NCBI GenBank assembly: GCA_964622305.1
Contig: CAZUPR010000060.1
Location: 1 to 5,621 of the forward strand
Source of the DNA: SKKY01 sp964622305
GTDB lineage: Bacteria; Bacillota; Peptococcia; Peptococcales; SKKY01
DNA: 5,621 bases
Reading direction: 5' to 3'
Below the pieces are notes generated by a model. The model was not told where the DNA came from. It was given only the letters and a program-made list of their open reading frames with translations, and ran no database searches. Below, in pieces: positions 1-5,621 of this stretch. A program made the translations under genes and the position numbers. The first letter of the stretch is position 1. Each line of letters begins with the position of its first letter.

Positions 1-19
1 TCACTGAATTAAAACTCTT

Positions 20-1672
20 TTATATTTTCTGGACAGGTGTATATTCACCAAAAACCTCCCTCAAGACATCGGAAATTTCGCCTAAAGTAGCATAGGCTTT
101 AACTGCCTTATAAATTGGTGGGTAGAGATTATCTGTTCCTTGAGCTGCTGTTCGCAGATTATTTAAAGCTTCTTCTACTGCCCTATTATCTCTTGTTTTC
201 TTAAGATCTTCTATTTTTTTCTTCTGTAATTCTCTAACCTTTGGGTCAACTCTCAGAACATTATCATTCTTCTTTTCTTCACTTTGGAAACTATTAAGAC
301 CTGGGATTATTCTCTCACCCTTTTCAATCTCCTGCTGTAACTTATAGGCCGAAACCTGGATTTCTGATTGAATATAGCCAGACTCAATAGCCTTAACTGC
401 TCCGCCCATGTCATCAATAATCCTGATATATTCTTCAGCCTCAGCCTGGAGTTTATCTGTCATTGATTCAATATAATAAGATCCGGCCAGAGGGTCGATG
501 GTATCAGCAACTCCACTTTGGTAGGCAATAATCTGCTGAGTTCTTAAAGCTAGTGTGGCTGATTCTTCCGTTGGCAGGGAGAGGGCCTCATCAAAAGCAC
601 AAGTTGCCATAGACTGGGTACCGCCCATGACTGCCGCCAGAGCCTGCAGGGTAACCCTGACAATATTATTATGAGGCTGCTGAGCAGTCAGAATGCTGCC
701 ACCAGTGTGGGTATGAACCCGGAGCATTTGGGACCGGGGGTCTTTGGAGCCAAATCTCTCCTTGAGAATCTTAGCCCACAACCTTCTGGCAGCACGAAAC
801 TTGGCTACTTCCTCCAACAAATCGATATCGGCACTGAAAATCCAGGATATCCGGCCGGCAAAATCATCAATATTAAGGCCTGACTTAAGAGCAGTTTCAA
901 TATAGGCAATGGCGTTAGCAAAGGCAAAGCCAATTTCCTGAGCGGCAGTTGAACCAGCCTCCCTGATATGATAAGCCCCCAAACTAATGGTATTCCAGCT
1001 GGGGATATTTTCCTGGCAATATTCAAAAATATCAGCTACCAGTCTCATGGAGGCCTCAGGTGGATAAATATAGGTTCCCCTGGCAATATATTCTTTGAGG
1101 ACATCATTTTGAATAGTCCCTCTGAGTTCTTTAGAATTAAAACCTTGCTGCTCACCTACAGCCTGATACATGGCCAGCAAAACTGCAGCTGGAGCATTAA
1201 TTGTCATGGAAGTAGAAACTTTTCCTAGAGGAATTCCCTTAAAGAGTTCTTCCATATCCTTAAGGGAGTCAATAGCAACCCCAACTTTTCCAACCTCTCC
1301 CTCACTGACTTCATAATCTGAGTCATAACCAATTTGCGTAGGCAAATCCATAGCCACACTAAGCCCGGTTACCCCCTGATCCAAAAGGTAGCGATAGCGA
1401 ACGTTGGTTTCTTCAGCAGTGGCAAAACCAGCGTAACTGCGCATGGTCCAATAACGTCCCCGATACATGGTGGGCTGAATTCCCCTGGTAAAAGGGTACT
1501 GACCAGGGAAGCCTACATCCTTAAGGTATTTTTCTTCTGAAATATCTACACTTTCTGGGCCATACAATCTTCCTCTGGTCAGAAAATCTCTCTCCTTATT
1601 TTTTACCAGGTTTTTTGCTAACAATCCTTCTTCCCATTCTTTTTTAGCCTGGATAACTTTTTTAGCTGTCAT
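20..1672 (-). CDS. Methylmalonyl-CoA mutase-type large (catalytic, N-terminal domain) subunit
   Basis: This 550-residue protein is the TIM-barrel catalytic subunit of an adenosylcobalamin-dependent acyl-CoA mutase, most likely interconverting (R)-methylmalonyl-CoA and succinyl-CoA in the cytoplasm. Seen: the substrate-entry motif PTMYRGRYWTMRSYAGF (67-83), AMDLPTQIGYDSD (107-119), GTIQNDVLKEYIARGTYIYPP (185-205), YHIREAG (234-240), TAQQPHNN (329-336) and a typical C-terminal tail ending LREVFGEYTP. The protein stops before any cobalamin-binding domain (no DxHxxG), so it needs a separate small subunit, as in split archaeal and clostridial mutases. By my alignment to Propionibacterium MCM, Tyr80 (Tyr89) and Arg198 (Arg207) are present. 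Isobutyryl-CoA mutases have Phe and Gln there, so a methylmalonyl-type substrate is favoured. His235, Arg274, Ser276 and Glu362 are also kept. Odd: His322 and Cys358 replace the expected Gln330 and Asn366. The ATG at 1672 follows AAGGAGG with 7 bases between. Family assignment is firm; exact substrate is inferred. Confidence 0.9.
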   Translation of the reverse strand: MTAKKVIQAKKEWEEGLLAKNLVKNKERDFLTRGRLYGPESVDISEEKYLKDVGFPGQYPFTRGIQPTMYRGRYWTMRSYAGFATAEETNVRYRYLLDQGVTGLSVAMDLPTQIGYDSDYEVSEGEVGKVGVAIDSLKDMEELFKGIPLGKVSTSMTINAPAAVLLAMYQAVGEQQGFNSKELRGTIQNDVLKEYIARGTYIYPPEASMRLVADIFEYCQENIPSWNTISLGAYHIREAGSTAAQEIGFAFANAIAYIETALKSGLNIDDFAGRISWIFSADIDLLEEVAKFRAARRLWAKILKERFGSKDPRSQMLRVHTHTGGSILTAQQPHNNIVRVTLQALAAVMGGTQSMATCAFDEALSLPTEESATLALRTQQIIAYQSGVADTIDPLAGSYYIESMTDKLQAEAEEYIRIIDDMGGAVKAIESGYIQSEIQVSAYKLQQEIEKGERIIPGLNSFQSEEKKNDNVLRVDPKVRELQKKKIEDLKKTRDNRAVEEALNNLRTAAQGTDNLYPPIYKAVKAYATLGEISDVLREVFGEYTPVQKI

Positions 1673-1679
1673 TTTTCTG

Positions 1680-1686
1680 CCTCCTT
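1680..1686 (-). promoter_or_regulatory. Ribosome binding site of the mutase gene
   Basis: AAGGAGG, a full match to the anti-Shine-Dalgarno core, lies 7 bases before the ATG and fixes the mutase start at 1672. It begins only 5 bases after the U-tract of the upstream terminator. No promoter can therefore fit between the terminator and the gene, and any mutase transcript must start upstream of, or within, the hairpin. Confidence 0.85.
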
Positions 1687-1691
1687 ATTGC

Positions 1692-1721
1692 AAAAAAAGC
1701 CGCAGATAATATCTGCGGCTT
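1692..1721 (-). terminator. Rho-independent terminator after hppA
   Basis: Read on the minus strand, AAGCCGCAGAT pairs perfectly with ATCTGCGGCTT across a 3-base loop (ATT), giving an 11-bp stem (1697-1707 with 1711-1721). Seven T's follow (1698-1692), the first two of which are the outer stem pairs. This is a textbook intrinsic terminator placed 20 bases after the hppA stop codon. It most likely ends the gpmI-eno-secG-hppA transcript. The plus-strand reading also has A/T-rich flanks but a poorer T run (only TT before AAA), so it points to minus-strand use. Confidence 0.9.
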
Positions 1722-1729
1722 AAATTTAC

Positions 1730-1735
1730 ATTATA
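1730..1735 (-). promoter_or_regulatory. Possible -10 element (TATAAT) ahead of the mutase
   Basis: A perfect TATAAT lies on the minus strand in the gap between the hppA stop and the terminator hairpin. Transcription from it would begin near 1724, immediately before the hairpin, so the mutase mRNA would carry the stem at its very 5' end. Against it: no convincing -35 element is found 16-18 bases upstream (the hexamer at a 17-base spacing is CGCCAC, and TTGCGC sits at a 20-base spacing), and the gap is AT-rich enough for a chance match. Confidence 0.25.
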
Positions 1736-1741
1736 TATTTT

Positions 1742-3742
1742 TTACATAAAGAGTGGCGCAAAGACAAGAGCAACGATAGTCATCAGTTTTATCAAAATAT
1801 TAATTGATGGGCCTGATGTATCCTTGAATGGGTCACCAACTGTATCGCCTTGAACTGCAGCAGCGTGAGTTTCTGAACCCTTTCCGCCAAAATGACCTTG
1901 TTCCACATATTTTTTTGCGTTGTCCCAGGCGCCGCCGGCGTTAGCCATCATGATAGCTAAAAGGAAACCTGAAACCAATGAGCCTGCAAGCATTCCACCA
2001 AGAGCTTCTTTGCCCAGAAAAGGAAGAAGGCCAACAAGAATTGGTGCACCAACTGCCAAGATACCAGGAATAATCATTTCTCTTAGAGCAGCTGCTGTAC
2101 TGATGCTTACACAGTTAGCATAGTCAGGTTTGGAAGTTCCTTCCATGATACCTGGATCTTCTCTAAACTGTCTGCGCACTTCTTCAATCATATCAAAGGC
2201 AGCTTTACCAACAGCCTTCATAGTAATAGCTGAGAAAAGGTAGGGCAGTACTCCACCAATAAAGAGACCTGCAACAACCTTAGGATTCATAATATCAATT
2301 GTAGTTATTCCTGCAGCTGTTGTATAAGCGTTGAAAAGGGCCAAGGCTGTAAGAGCCGCTGAACCAATTGCAAAACCTTTACCAATTGCTGCAGTAGTGT
2401 TACCTACTGAGTCAAGTGAGTCAGTAATTTCTCTAACCTTTGGATCAAGTTCAGCCATTTCTGCGATACCACCGGCGTTGTCAGCGATTGGACCGTAGGC
2501 ATCAACAGCAACAACCATACCTGTTGCTGAAAGCATACCAACTGCTGCCATGGCTATACCGTAAAGTCCGGCAAACATATGAGCAAGGATAATTCCTACT
2601 ACAATAACCAAAACTGGAAGTACTGTTGACATCATACCAACAGCAAGTCCTTCGATAATGTTGGTTGCCGCACCAGTTTGTGATGCTTTGGCAATATCTC
2701 TTACTGGCTTGTATGCATCTGAAGTATAGTACTCAGTTATTTTACCAATTAAAAATCCTGCAACCAGACCAGCAACAGTTGCAACGAAAACACCCATTCC
2801 TGTAACTGCACCAGTTGCTGGAAGCATTTTGGTGGTCAGGAAGTATGTAGCAACTAAAGTCAGGGCCATTGCTGAAAATTCGCCCATATTTAAAGCCTTG
2901 GAAGCACTTTCGCCTTCTTTAACGCGAACAAAAAAAGTACCAATAATTGAACAAAGGATACCTGCTGCTGAAATATAAAAAGGCAGGTAAATAGCTTCTA
3001 TAGGAAGACCTAAGGCAACTGCCAGAGCAACTGCAGCAATAATTGAACCTACGTATGATTCGAAAAGGTCAGCACCCATACCAGCAACGTCACCAACGTT
3101 GTCACCAACGTTATCGGCAATAACTGCAGGGTTTCTTGGGTCGTCTTCTGGAATACCAGCTTCAACTTTACCAACAAGGTCAGCACCAACGTCTGCAGCT
3201 TTAGTATAAATACCGCCACCAACACGGCTGAAAAGAGCAATGGAGCTGGCTCCAAGAGCAAAACCGTTAATAACGTTAGGATCATCAAAAAGGAAGGTAA
3301 CAATTCCTAATCCTGTAAGTCCAAGACCAACAACTGTCATACCCATTACAGCACCACCTGAGAAGGCAACGTCAAGAGCTGCGTTAGCACTTTTCTGAGC
3401 AGCATTAGCTGTTCTTACGTTAGCTCTGGTAGCAACTGTCATACCAATGTATCCTGCAAGAGATGAACAAATGGCACCAATAACAAAAGCAAAAGCTGTT
3501 GAAGGGTGTAATCCATCGGTCATGGTTCCTGCTAAGAAAATAATTGCCGCTAAAGCAGCTACAAAAAATACTAAAGTTTTATATTGTCTTGAAAGGTAGG
3601 CCATAGCCCCTTCTGAAATAGCTTCCGCAATTTCAATCATTCTTGCTGTGCCTGGTTCTGTCTTCATAACTTTCTGGCTCAGATAAAAGGCAAAAGCCAA
3701 AGCCAGTAGTCCCGCTATGGGAACATAGACTGAAAAATACAT
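1742..3742 (-). CDS. hppA: K+-stimulated membrane-bound pyrophosphatase, probable Na+ pump
   Basis: This 666-residue integral membrane protein hydrolyses cytoplasmic pyrophosphate and uses the energy to pump cations across the membrane. Length and the many hydrophobic segments fit the family. Seen: GGGIYTKAADVGADLVGKVE (175-194) with the D184-x7-K192-x-E194 signature, DNVGDNVGD (210-218), DAYGPIADN (414-422), NAGGAWDNAKK (601-611) and GDTVGDPFKDTSGPS (632-646), which supply the acidic Mg-PPi ligands and lysines. GNTTAAIGKG (447-456) has Ala451 and Gly454 where K+-independent enzymes have Lys and Thr, so it should be K+-dependent. Glu228 in ADLFESY is at the transmembrane-6 position used by Na+-pumping enzymes, rather than one turn later as in plant H+ pumps; ion choice is therefore Na+ by inference, and some H+ pumps share this Glu. 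The ATG at 3742 follows AAGGAGGA with 10 bases between. The gene is 35 bases after secG, probably co-transcribed, and ends at a terminator. Its codon use looks more strongly biased than its neighbours'. Confidence 0.96.
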   Translation of the reverse strand: MYFSVYVPIAGLLALAFAFYLSQKVMKTEPGTARMIEIAEAISEGAMAYLSRQYKTLVFFVAALAAIIFLAGTMTDGLHPSTAFAFVIGAICSSLAGYIGMTVATRANVRTANAAQKSANAALDVAFSGGAVMGMTVVGLGLTGLGIVTFLFDDPNVINGFALGASSIALFSRVGGGIYTKAADVGADLVGKVEAGIPEDDPRNPAVIADNVGDNVGDVAGMGADLFESYVGSIIAAVALAVALGLPIEAIYLPFYISAAGILCSIIGTFFVRVKEGESASKALNMGEFSAMALTLVATYFLTTKMLPATGAVTGMGVFVATVAGLVAGFLIGKITEYYTSDAYKPVRDIAKASQTGAATNIIEGLAVGMMSTVLPVLVIVVGIILAHMFAGLYGIAMAAVGMLSATGMVVAVDAYGPIADNAGGIAEMAELDPKVREITDSLDSVGNTTAAIGKGFAIGSAALTALALFNAYTTAAGITTIDIMNPKVVAGLFIGGVLPYLFSAITMKAVGKAAFDMIEEVRRQFREDPGIMEGTSKPDYANCVSISTAAALREMIIPGILAVGAPILVGLLPFLGKEALGGMLAGSLVSGFLLAIMMANAGGAWDNAKKYVEQGHFGGKGSETHAAAVQGDTVGDPFKDTSGPSINILIKLMTIVALVFAPLFM

Positions 3743-3777
3743 TAACTGAAAATCCTCCTTAGAAATCTAATTCTATT

Positions 3778-3999
3778 TTAAAATAATGACGCCAATAAGG
3801 TAACAAGCATAAAGGAAACAGCAAAAATTGTTGATAATTTGCTGAAAAGTTCATCCATGCCTTTCTTCTTCCCAAAAACAGTTTCTGCACCACCGGCAAT
3901 AGAGCCTGACATTCCGGCACTCTTACCAGACTGCAGTAAAACTGTGGCAATCAGTCCCACTGAAGTCACTACTTGCAAAATCGTAAAAAAAACAGTCAT
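3778..3999 (-). CDS. secG: Preprotein translocase subunit SecG
   Basis: This 73-residue protein is the small auxiliary subunit of the SecYEG channel, which supports SecA-driven protein export in the cytoplasmic membrane. Seen: a first hydrophobic segment (about 3-22), the conserved loop LLQSGKSAGMSGSIAGGAE (21-39) followed by TVFGKKKGMDELFSKLS (40-56), and a second hydrophobic segment (about 57-73). The length is normal for Gram-positive SecG. The frame stays open upstream to a GTG at 4026, but the extra nine codons would run through the ribosome binding site and overlap the end of eno. The ATG at 3999, behind GAGGTG, is therefore chosen. It starts 20 bases after the eno stop. An eno-secG pair is common in Bacillota, and a shared transcript is likely. 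Confidence 0.95.
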   Translation of the reverse strand: MTVFFTILQVVTSVGLIATVLLQSGKSAGMSGSIAGGAETVFGKKKGMDELFSKLSTIFAVSFMLVTLLASLF

Positions 4000-4004
4000 T
4001 CTTC

Positions 4005-4010
4005 CACCTC
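4005..4010 (-). promoter_or_regulatory. Ribosome binding site deciding the secG start
   Basis: GAGGTG on the minus strand ends 5 bases before the ATG at 3999. It matches the 3' part of the AAGGAGGTG consensus, for which a short spacing is expected. It lies in the gap after the eno stop codon, and its position argues against the in-frame GTG at 4026. Confidence 0.8.
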
Positions 4011-4019
4011 TTTTCACTT

Positions 4020-5306
4020 TCACCACACTAGATTATATAAATTATTCTTACCTTTGTAAATAGCCGATTCATCTAACTCTTCCTCTATCCGTAAGAGTTG
4101 ATTGTATTTAGCTACCCTGTCAGTCCTGCAGGGAGCTCCGCTTTTAATCTGCCCGGCATTGACTGCTACCGCAAGGTCTGCAATAAAAGTATCTTCTGTT
4201 TCACCGGAACGGTGGGAGATAACTGCTGTATAGCCAGCTCTTTTAGCCATTTCTATAGCATTTAGGGTTTCAGTAACTGTACCAATCTGGTTTACTTTAA
4301 CAAGAATACTGTTTGCAATTCCTTCTTTAATTCCTTTTTCCAGCCTGCTGGTGTTGGTTACAAATAGGTCGTCACCAACCAGCTGAATTTTATGGCCCAA
4401 TTTTTCTGTCAGATATTTCCAGCCCTGCCAGTCTTCCTCATCAAGACCATCTTCTATGGAAATAATAGGGAATTTTTCCACCAGTTCAACATAGTAATCT
4501 GTTAATTCTTCAGAAGTTCTTTTAACTCCCTCACCCTTAAAGTTATAGATGCCATCGGCATACATTTCTGTAGCAGCCACATCCAGAGCCAGGTAAATCT
4601 CTTCCCCAGCCTTATAACCTGCTGCCTGAATTGCTTCCATAATAACTTCCAGGGCTTCTTCATTGGATTTTAAATCTGGTGCGAAGCCTCCCTCATCGCC
4701 GATGGAGGTAGCCAGACCTCTAGATTTTAAAACCTTTTTAAGATTATGATAAATTTCTACGCAGGCCCTTACGCCTTCTCTGTAACTTTCAATTCCTAAA
4801 GGCATAACCATAAACTCTTGAATATCCACATTATTATCAGCATGCTCGCCGCCATTTAAGATGTTCATCATTGGGGCTGGCAGTGTATTAGCATTTACTC
4901 CGCCAAGATATTTATAAAGTGGTTGTTGGAGATGAGCCGCAGCTGCTTTGGCTACTGCCATAGAAACGCCCAAAAGAGCATTGGCGCCTAAATTACTTTT
5001 ATTGTCTGTCCCGTCAAGTTCTAAAAGGATAGCATCAATTATATTTTGTTCCAGGGCATCTTCGCCGATAAGTTCTGGAGCAATTATGGTATTTATATTG
5101 TCAACTGCATCGTAAACACCCTTACCCAGGTAACGATCCTGGTCGCCATCTCTAAGCTCATGAGCTTCAAAAGCACCTGTTGACGCTCCTGAAGGAACCT
5201 GGGCCCTGCCTAAAGTACCATCTTCCAGAATTACATCAACCTCTACTGTAGGGTTACCCCTGGAATCGAGAATTTCTCTGGCATAAACATCATAAATATA
5301 GTTCAT
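4020..5306 (-). CDS. eno: Enolase (phosphopyruvate hydratase)
   Basis: This 428-residue cytoplasmic enzyme converts 2-phosphoglycerate to phosphoenolpyruvate in glycolysis, and runs in reverse in gluconeogenesis. Length is standard for bacterial enolase. Seen in order: VPSGASTGAFEAHELRDGD (37-55, mobile loop with the Ser/Thr that closes over substrate), NGGEHADNNVDIQEFMV (151-167, with His155), GDEGGFAPDL (203-212, Glu205 as catalytic acid), LDVAATE (241-247, Asp242 as Mg ligand), SIEDGLDEEDW (283-293, Glu285 as Mg ligand), GDDLFVTN (311-318, Mg ligand Asp312/313), LVKVNQIGT (335-343, Lys337 as catalytic base), SHRSGETEDT (364-373) and IKSGAPCRTDR (387-397, Lys388). All key residues are present. 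It starts 12 bases after the gpmI stop, making a compact pair of consecutive pathway steps that should be co-transcribed and perhaps translationally linked. Nothing suggests truncation or transfer. Confidence 0.98.
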   Translation of the reverse strand: MNYIYDVYAREILDSRGNPTVEVDVILEDGTLGRAQVPSGASTGAFEAHELRDGDQDRYLGKGVYDAVDNINTIIAPELIGEDALEQNIIDAILLELDGTDNKSNLGANALLGVSMAVAKAAAAHLQQPLYKYLGGVNANTLPAPMMNILNGGEHADNNVDIQEFMVMPLGIESYREGVRACVEIYHNLKKVLKSRGLATSIGDEGGFAPDLKSNEEALEVIMEAIQAAGYKAGEEIYLALDVAATEMYADGIYNFKGEGVKRTSEELTDYYVELVEKFPIISIEDGLDEEDWQGWKYLTEKLGHKIQLVGDDLFVTNTSRLEKGIKEGIANSILVKVNQIGTVTETLNAIEMAKRAGYTAVISHRSGETEDTFIADLAVAVNAGQIKSGAPCRTDRVAKYNQLLRIEEELDESAIYKGKNNLYNLVW

Positions 5307-5312
5307 TCTTTT

Positions 5313-5320
5313 CTCCCCTT
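5313..5320 (-). promoter_or_regulatory. eno ribosome binding site overlapping the gpmI stop codon
   Basis: AAGGGGAG on the minus strand lies 6 bases before the eno ATG, and its first two A's are the last two bases of the gpmI TAA (5321-5319). The overlap means ribosomes ending gpmI cover the eno site, which suggests translational coupling of the two glycolytic genes. The sequence is close to, but not identical with, the AAGGAGG consensus. Confidence 0.75.
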
Positions 5321-5621
5321 ACTTTTTAATAATTGACCTGCCAGTCATTTCTTCTGGCTGATTTTTTTGCATTATATCAAGGATTGTGGGAGCTAAATCT
5401 CCCAAAACTCCATCTTCCCTTAAGTCAAGATCACCGGCTCCGGCAATAATTAAAGGTACCGGATTATTGGTATGGGCGGTAAGTGGTTTGTTCGTCTGCA
5501 AATCCATCATAAGCTCTGCATTACCATGGTCGGCAGTAACAAGTAAAACCATATCCTTTTGCATGGCCGCTTCATAGGCCTTGCCTAAACAAAGATCCAC
5601 AGTCTCTATTGCCTTTATAGC
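5319..5621 (-). CDS. gpmI: 2,3-bisphosphoglycerate-independent phosphoglycerate mutase, C-terminal part
   Basis: Only the last 100 codons are in the window. The frame is open to the right edge, reading AIKAIETVDLCLGKAYEAA from the first visible codon, so the GTG at 5600 is an internal valine codon, not a start. The full enzyme (usually about 510 residues) interconverts 3- and 2-phosphoglycerate with Mn2+ through a phosphoserine intermediate. Seen: LLVTADHGNAELM, with the Asp-His metal ligands of the alkaline-phosphatase-like domain; LTAHTNNPVPLI, whose His is a further metal ligand; LGDLAPTILDIM; and the family's C-terminal signature PEEMTGRSIIKK. The phosphoserine domain is outside the window. 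The gene directly precedes eno, as in the gap-pgk-tpi-gpmI-eno cluster of Gram-positive bacteria, so pgk and tpiA are expected further upstream. Confidence 0.95.
   Translation of the reverse strand, partial: AIKAIETVDLCLGKAYEAAMQKDMVLLVTADHGNAELMMDLQTNKPLTAHTNNPVPLIIAGAGDLDLREDGVLGDLAPTILDIMQKNQPEEMTGRSIIKK

Noticed and set aside
805..1026. Minus-strand 73-codon frame inside the mutase
   Set aside because: It is an alternative frame of the same gene, with a low-complexity leucine- and proline-rich translation and no independent evidence.
671..1540. Three plus-strand open frames opposite the mutase (671-883, 968-1228, 1334-1540)
   Set aside because: They lie wholly inside a well-supported conserved gene, their translations resemble no family I know, and they lack good ribosome binding sites. 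They are antisense shadows.
1673..1741. Cobalamin riboswitch ahead of the mutase
   Set aside because: The gap is only 69 bases and is filled by the terminator hairpin and the ribosome binding site. A B12 riboswitch needs roughly 150-200 bases, and no B12-box-like sequence is seen.
1920..2123. Plus-strand 67-codon frame opposite hppA
   Set aside because: It is antisense to the conserved C-terminal part of hppA, with a Pro/Ala/Arg-rich translation typical of a shadow frame.
3089..3112. Perfect 12-base tandem repeat (gtcaccaacgtt twice)
   Set aside because: It encodes the repeated NVGD of the conserved pyrophosphatase motif DNVGDNVGD with the same preferred codons, so protein constraint explains it.
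3049..3303. Minus-strand 84-codon hydrophobic frame inside hppA
   Set aside because: It is the shifted frame of a membrane-protein gene. The Leu/Val-rich translation comes from GTT and CTT codons read out of frame, and the true frame carries all the pyrophosphatase motifs.
3775..3806. Possible internal promoter for hppA (TTGTTA ... TAAAAT on the minus strand)
   Set aside because: The two hexamers are 20 bases apart, longer than the usual 16-18, and the -35 matches only four of six positions. It is too weak to call.
3997..4026. GTG at 4026 as an alternative secG start
   Set aside because: It would overlap the eno stop region, add nine residues (MVKVKRGGR) not expected in SecG, and place the GAGGTG ribosome binding site inside the coding sequence. 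The ATG at 3999 has ideal spacing.
3759..4063. A 63-codon minus-strand frame (3759-3950) and a 74-codon plus-strand frame (3839-4063) over secG
   Set aside because: Both overlap secG, whose conserved motifs and ribosome binding site are clear. Neither has a recognisable product.
5386..5577. Plus-strand 63-codon frame opposite gpmI
   Set aside because: It lies inside the conserved C-terminal region of gpmI and its translation matches nothing recognisable. It is an antisense shadow.
5598..5600. GTG at 5600 as the start of a small independent gene
   Set aside because: The frame continues upstream to the window edge with typical gpmI sequence, so this is an internal valine codon of a gene cut by the edge.

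Overview
This window is a compact, entirely minus-strand stretch of a bacterial chromosome. It is moderately AT-rich by eye (base composition was not counted). It has strong AAGGAGG-type ribosome binding sites, short intergenic gaps and an intrinsic terminator. The order gpmI-eno-secG is the downstream end of the glycolytic gene cluster typical of low-GC Gram-positive bacteria (Bacillota). The K+-dependent, probably Na+-pumping membrane pyrophosphatase and the split B12-type mutase point to an anaerobic or fermentative clostridial or Halanaerobiales-like member. That placement is inference from gene content and protein style, not from a marker gene.

Layout in the direction of transcription (right to left): the last 100 codons of gpmI, cofactor-independent phosphoglycerate mutase (5621-5319, cut by the window edge); eno, enolase (5306-4020); secG, the small SecYEG translocon subunit (3999-3778); hppA, membrane ion-pumping pyrophosphatase (3742-1742); an intrinsic terminator (about 1721-1692); and the large subunit of a methylmalonyl-CoA-mutase-type enzyme (1672-20). 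The 19 bases after the mutase stop hold no recognisable start. A separate B12-binding small subunit is expected just outside the window. There is no gene-free stretch over 300 bases; the largest gap is the 69 bases between hppA and the mutase.

The gpmI, eno, secG and hppA genes are separated by only 12, 20 and 35 bases with no terminator between them, so they look like one transcription unit. It joins two consecutive steps of lower glycolysis (3-phosphoglycerate to 2-phosphoglycerate to phosphoenolpyruvate) to protein export and to a pump that turns pyrophosphate into an ion gradient. The mutase lies beyond a clear terminator and is probably expressed separately or by read-through. Its promoter is unclear.

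Most of the window is ordinary core metabolism and I see no new multi-gene system. The points worth a second look are: (1) the mutase keeps the residues that define a methylmalonyl-type substrate pocket but has replaced two residues expected near the adenosyl/corrin face (Gln to His322 and Asn to Cys358); (2) hppA sits directly behind eno-secG and appears to have much stronger high-expression codon bias than its neighbours; (3) the terminator ends only 5 bases before the mutase ribosome binding site, with a perfect TATAAT just upstream of the hairpin.
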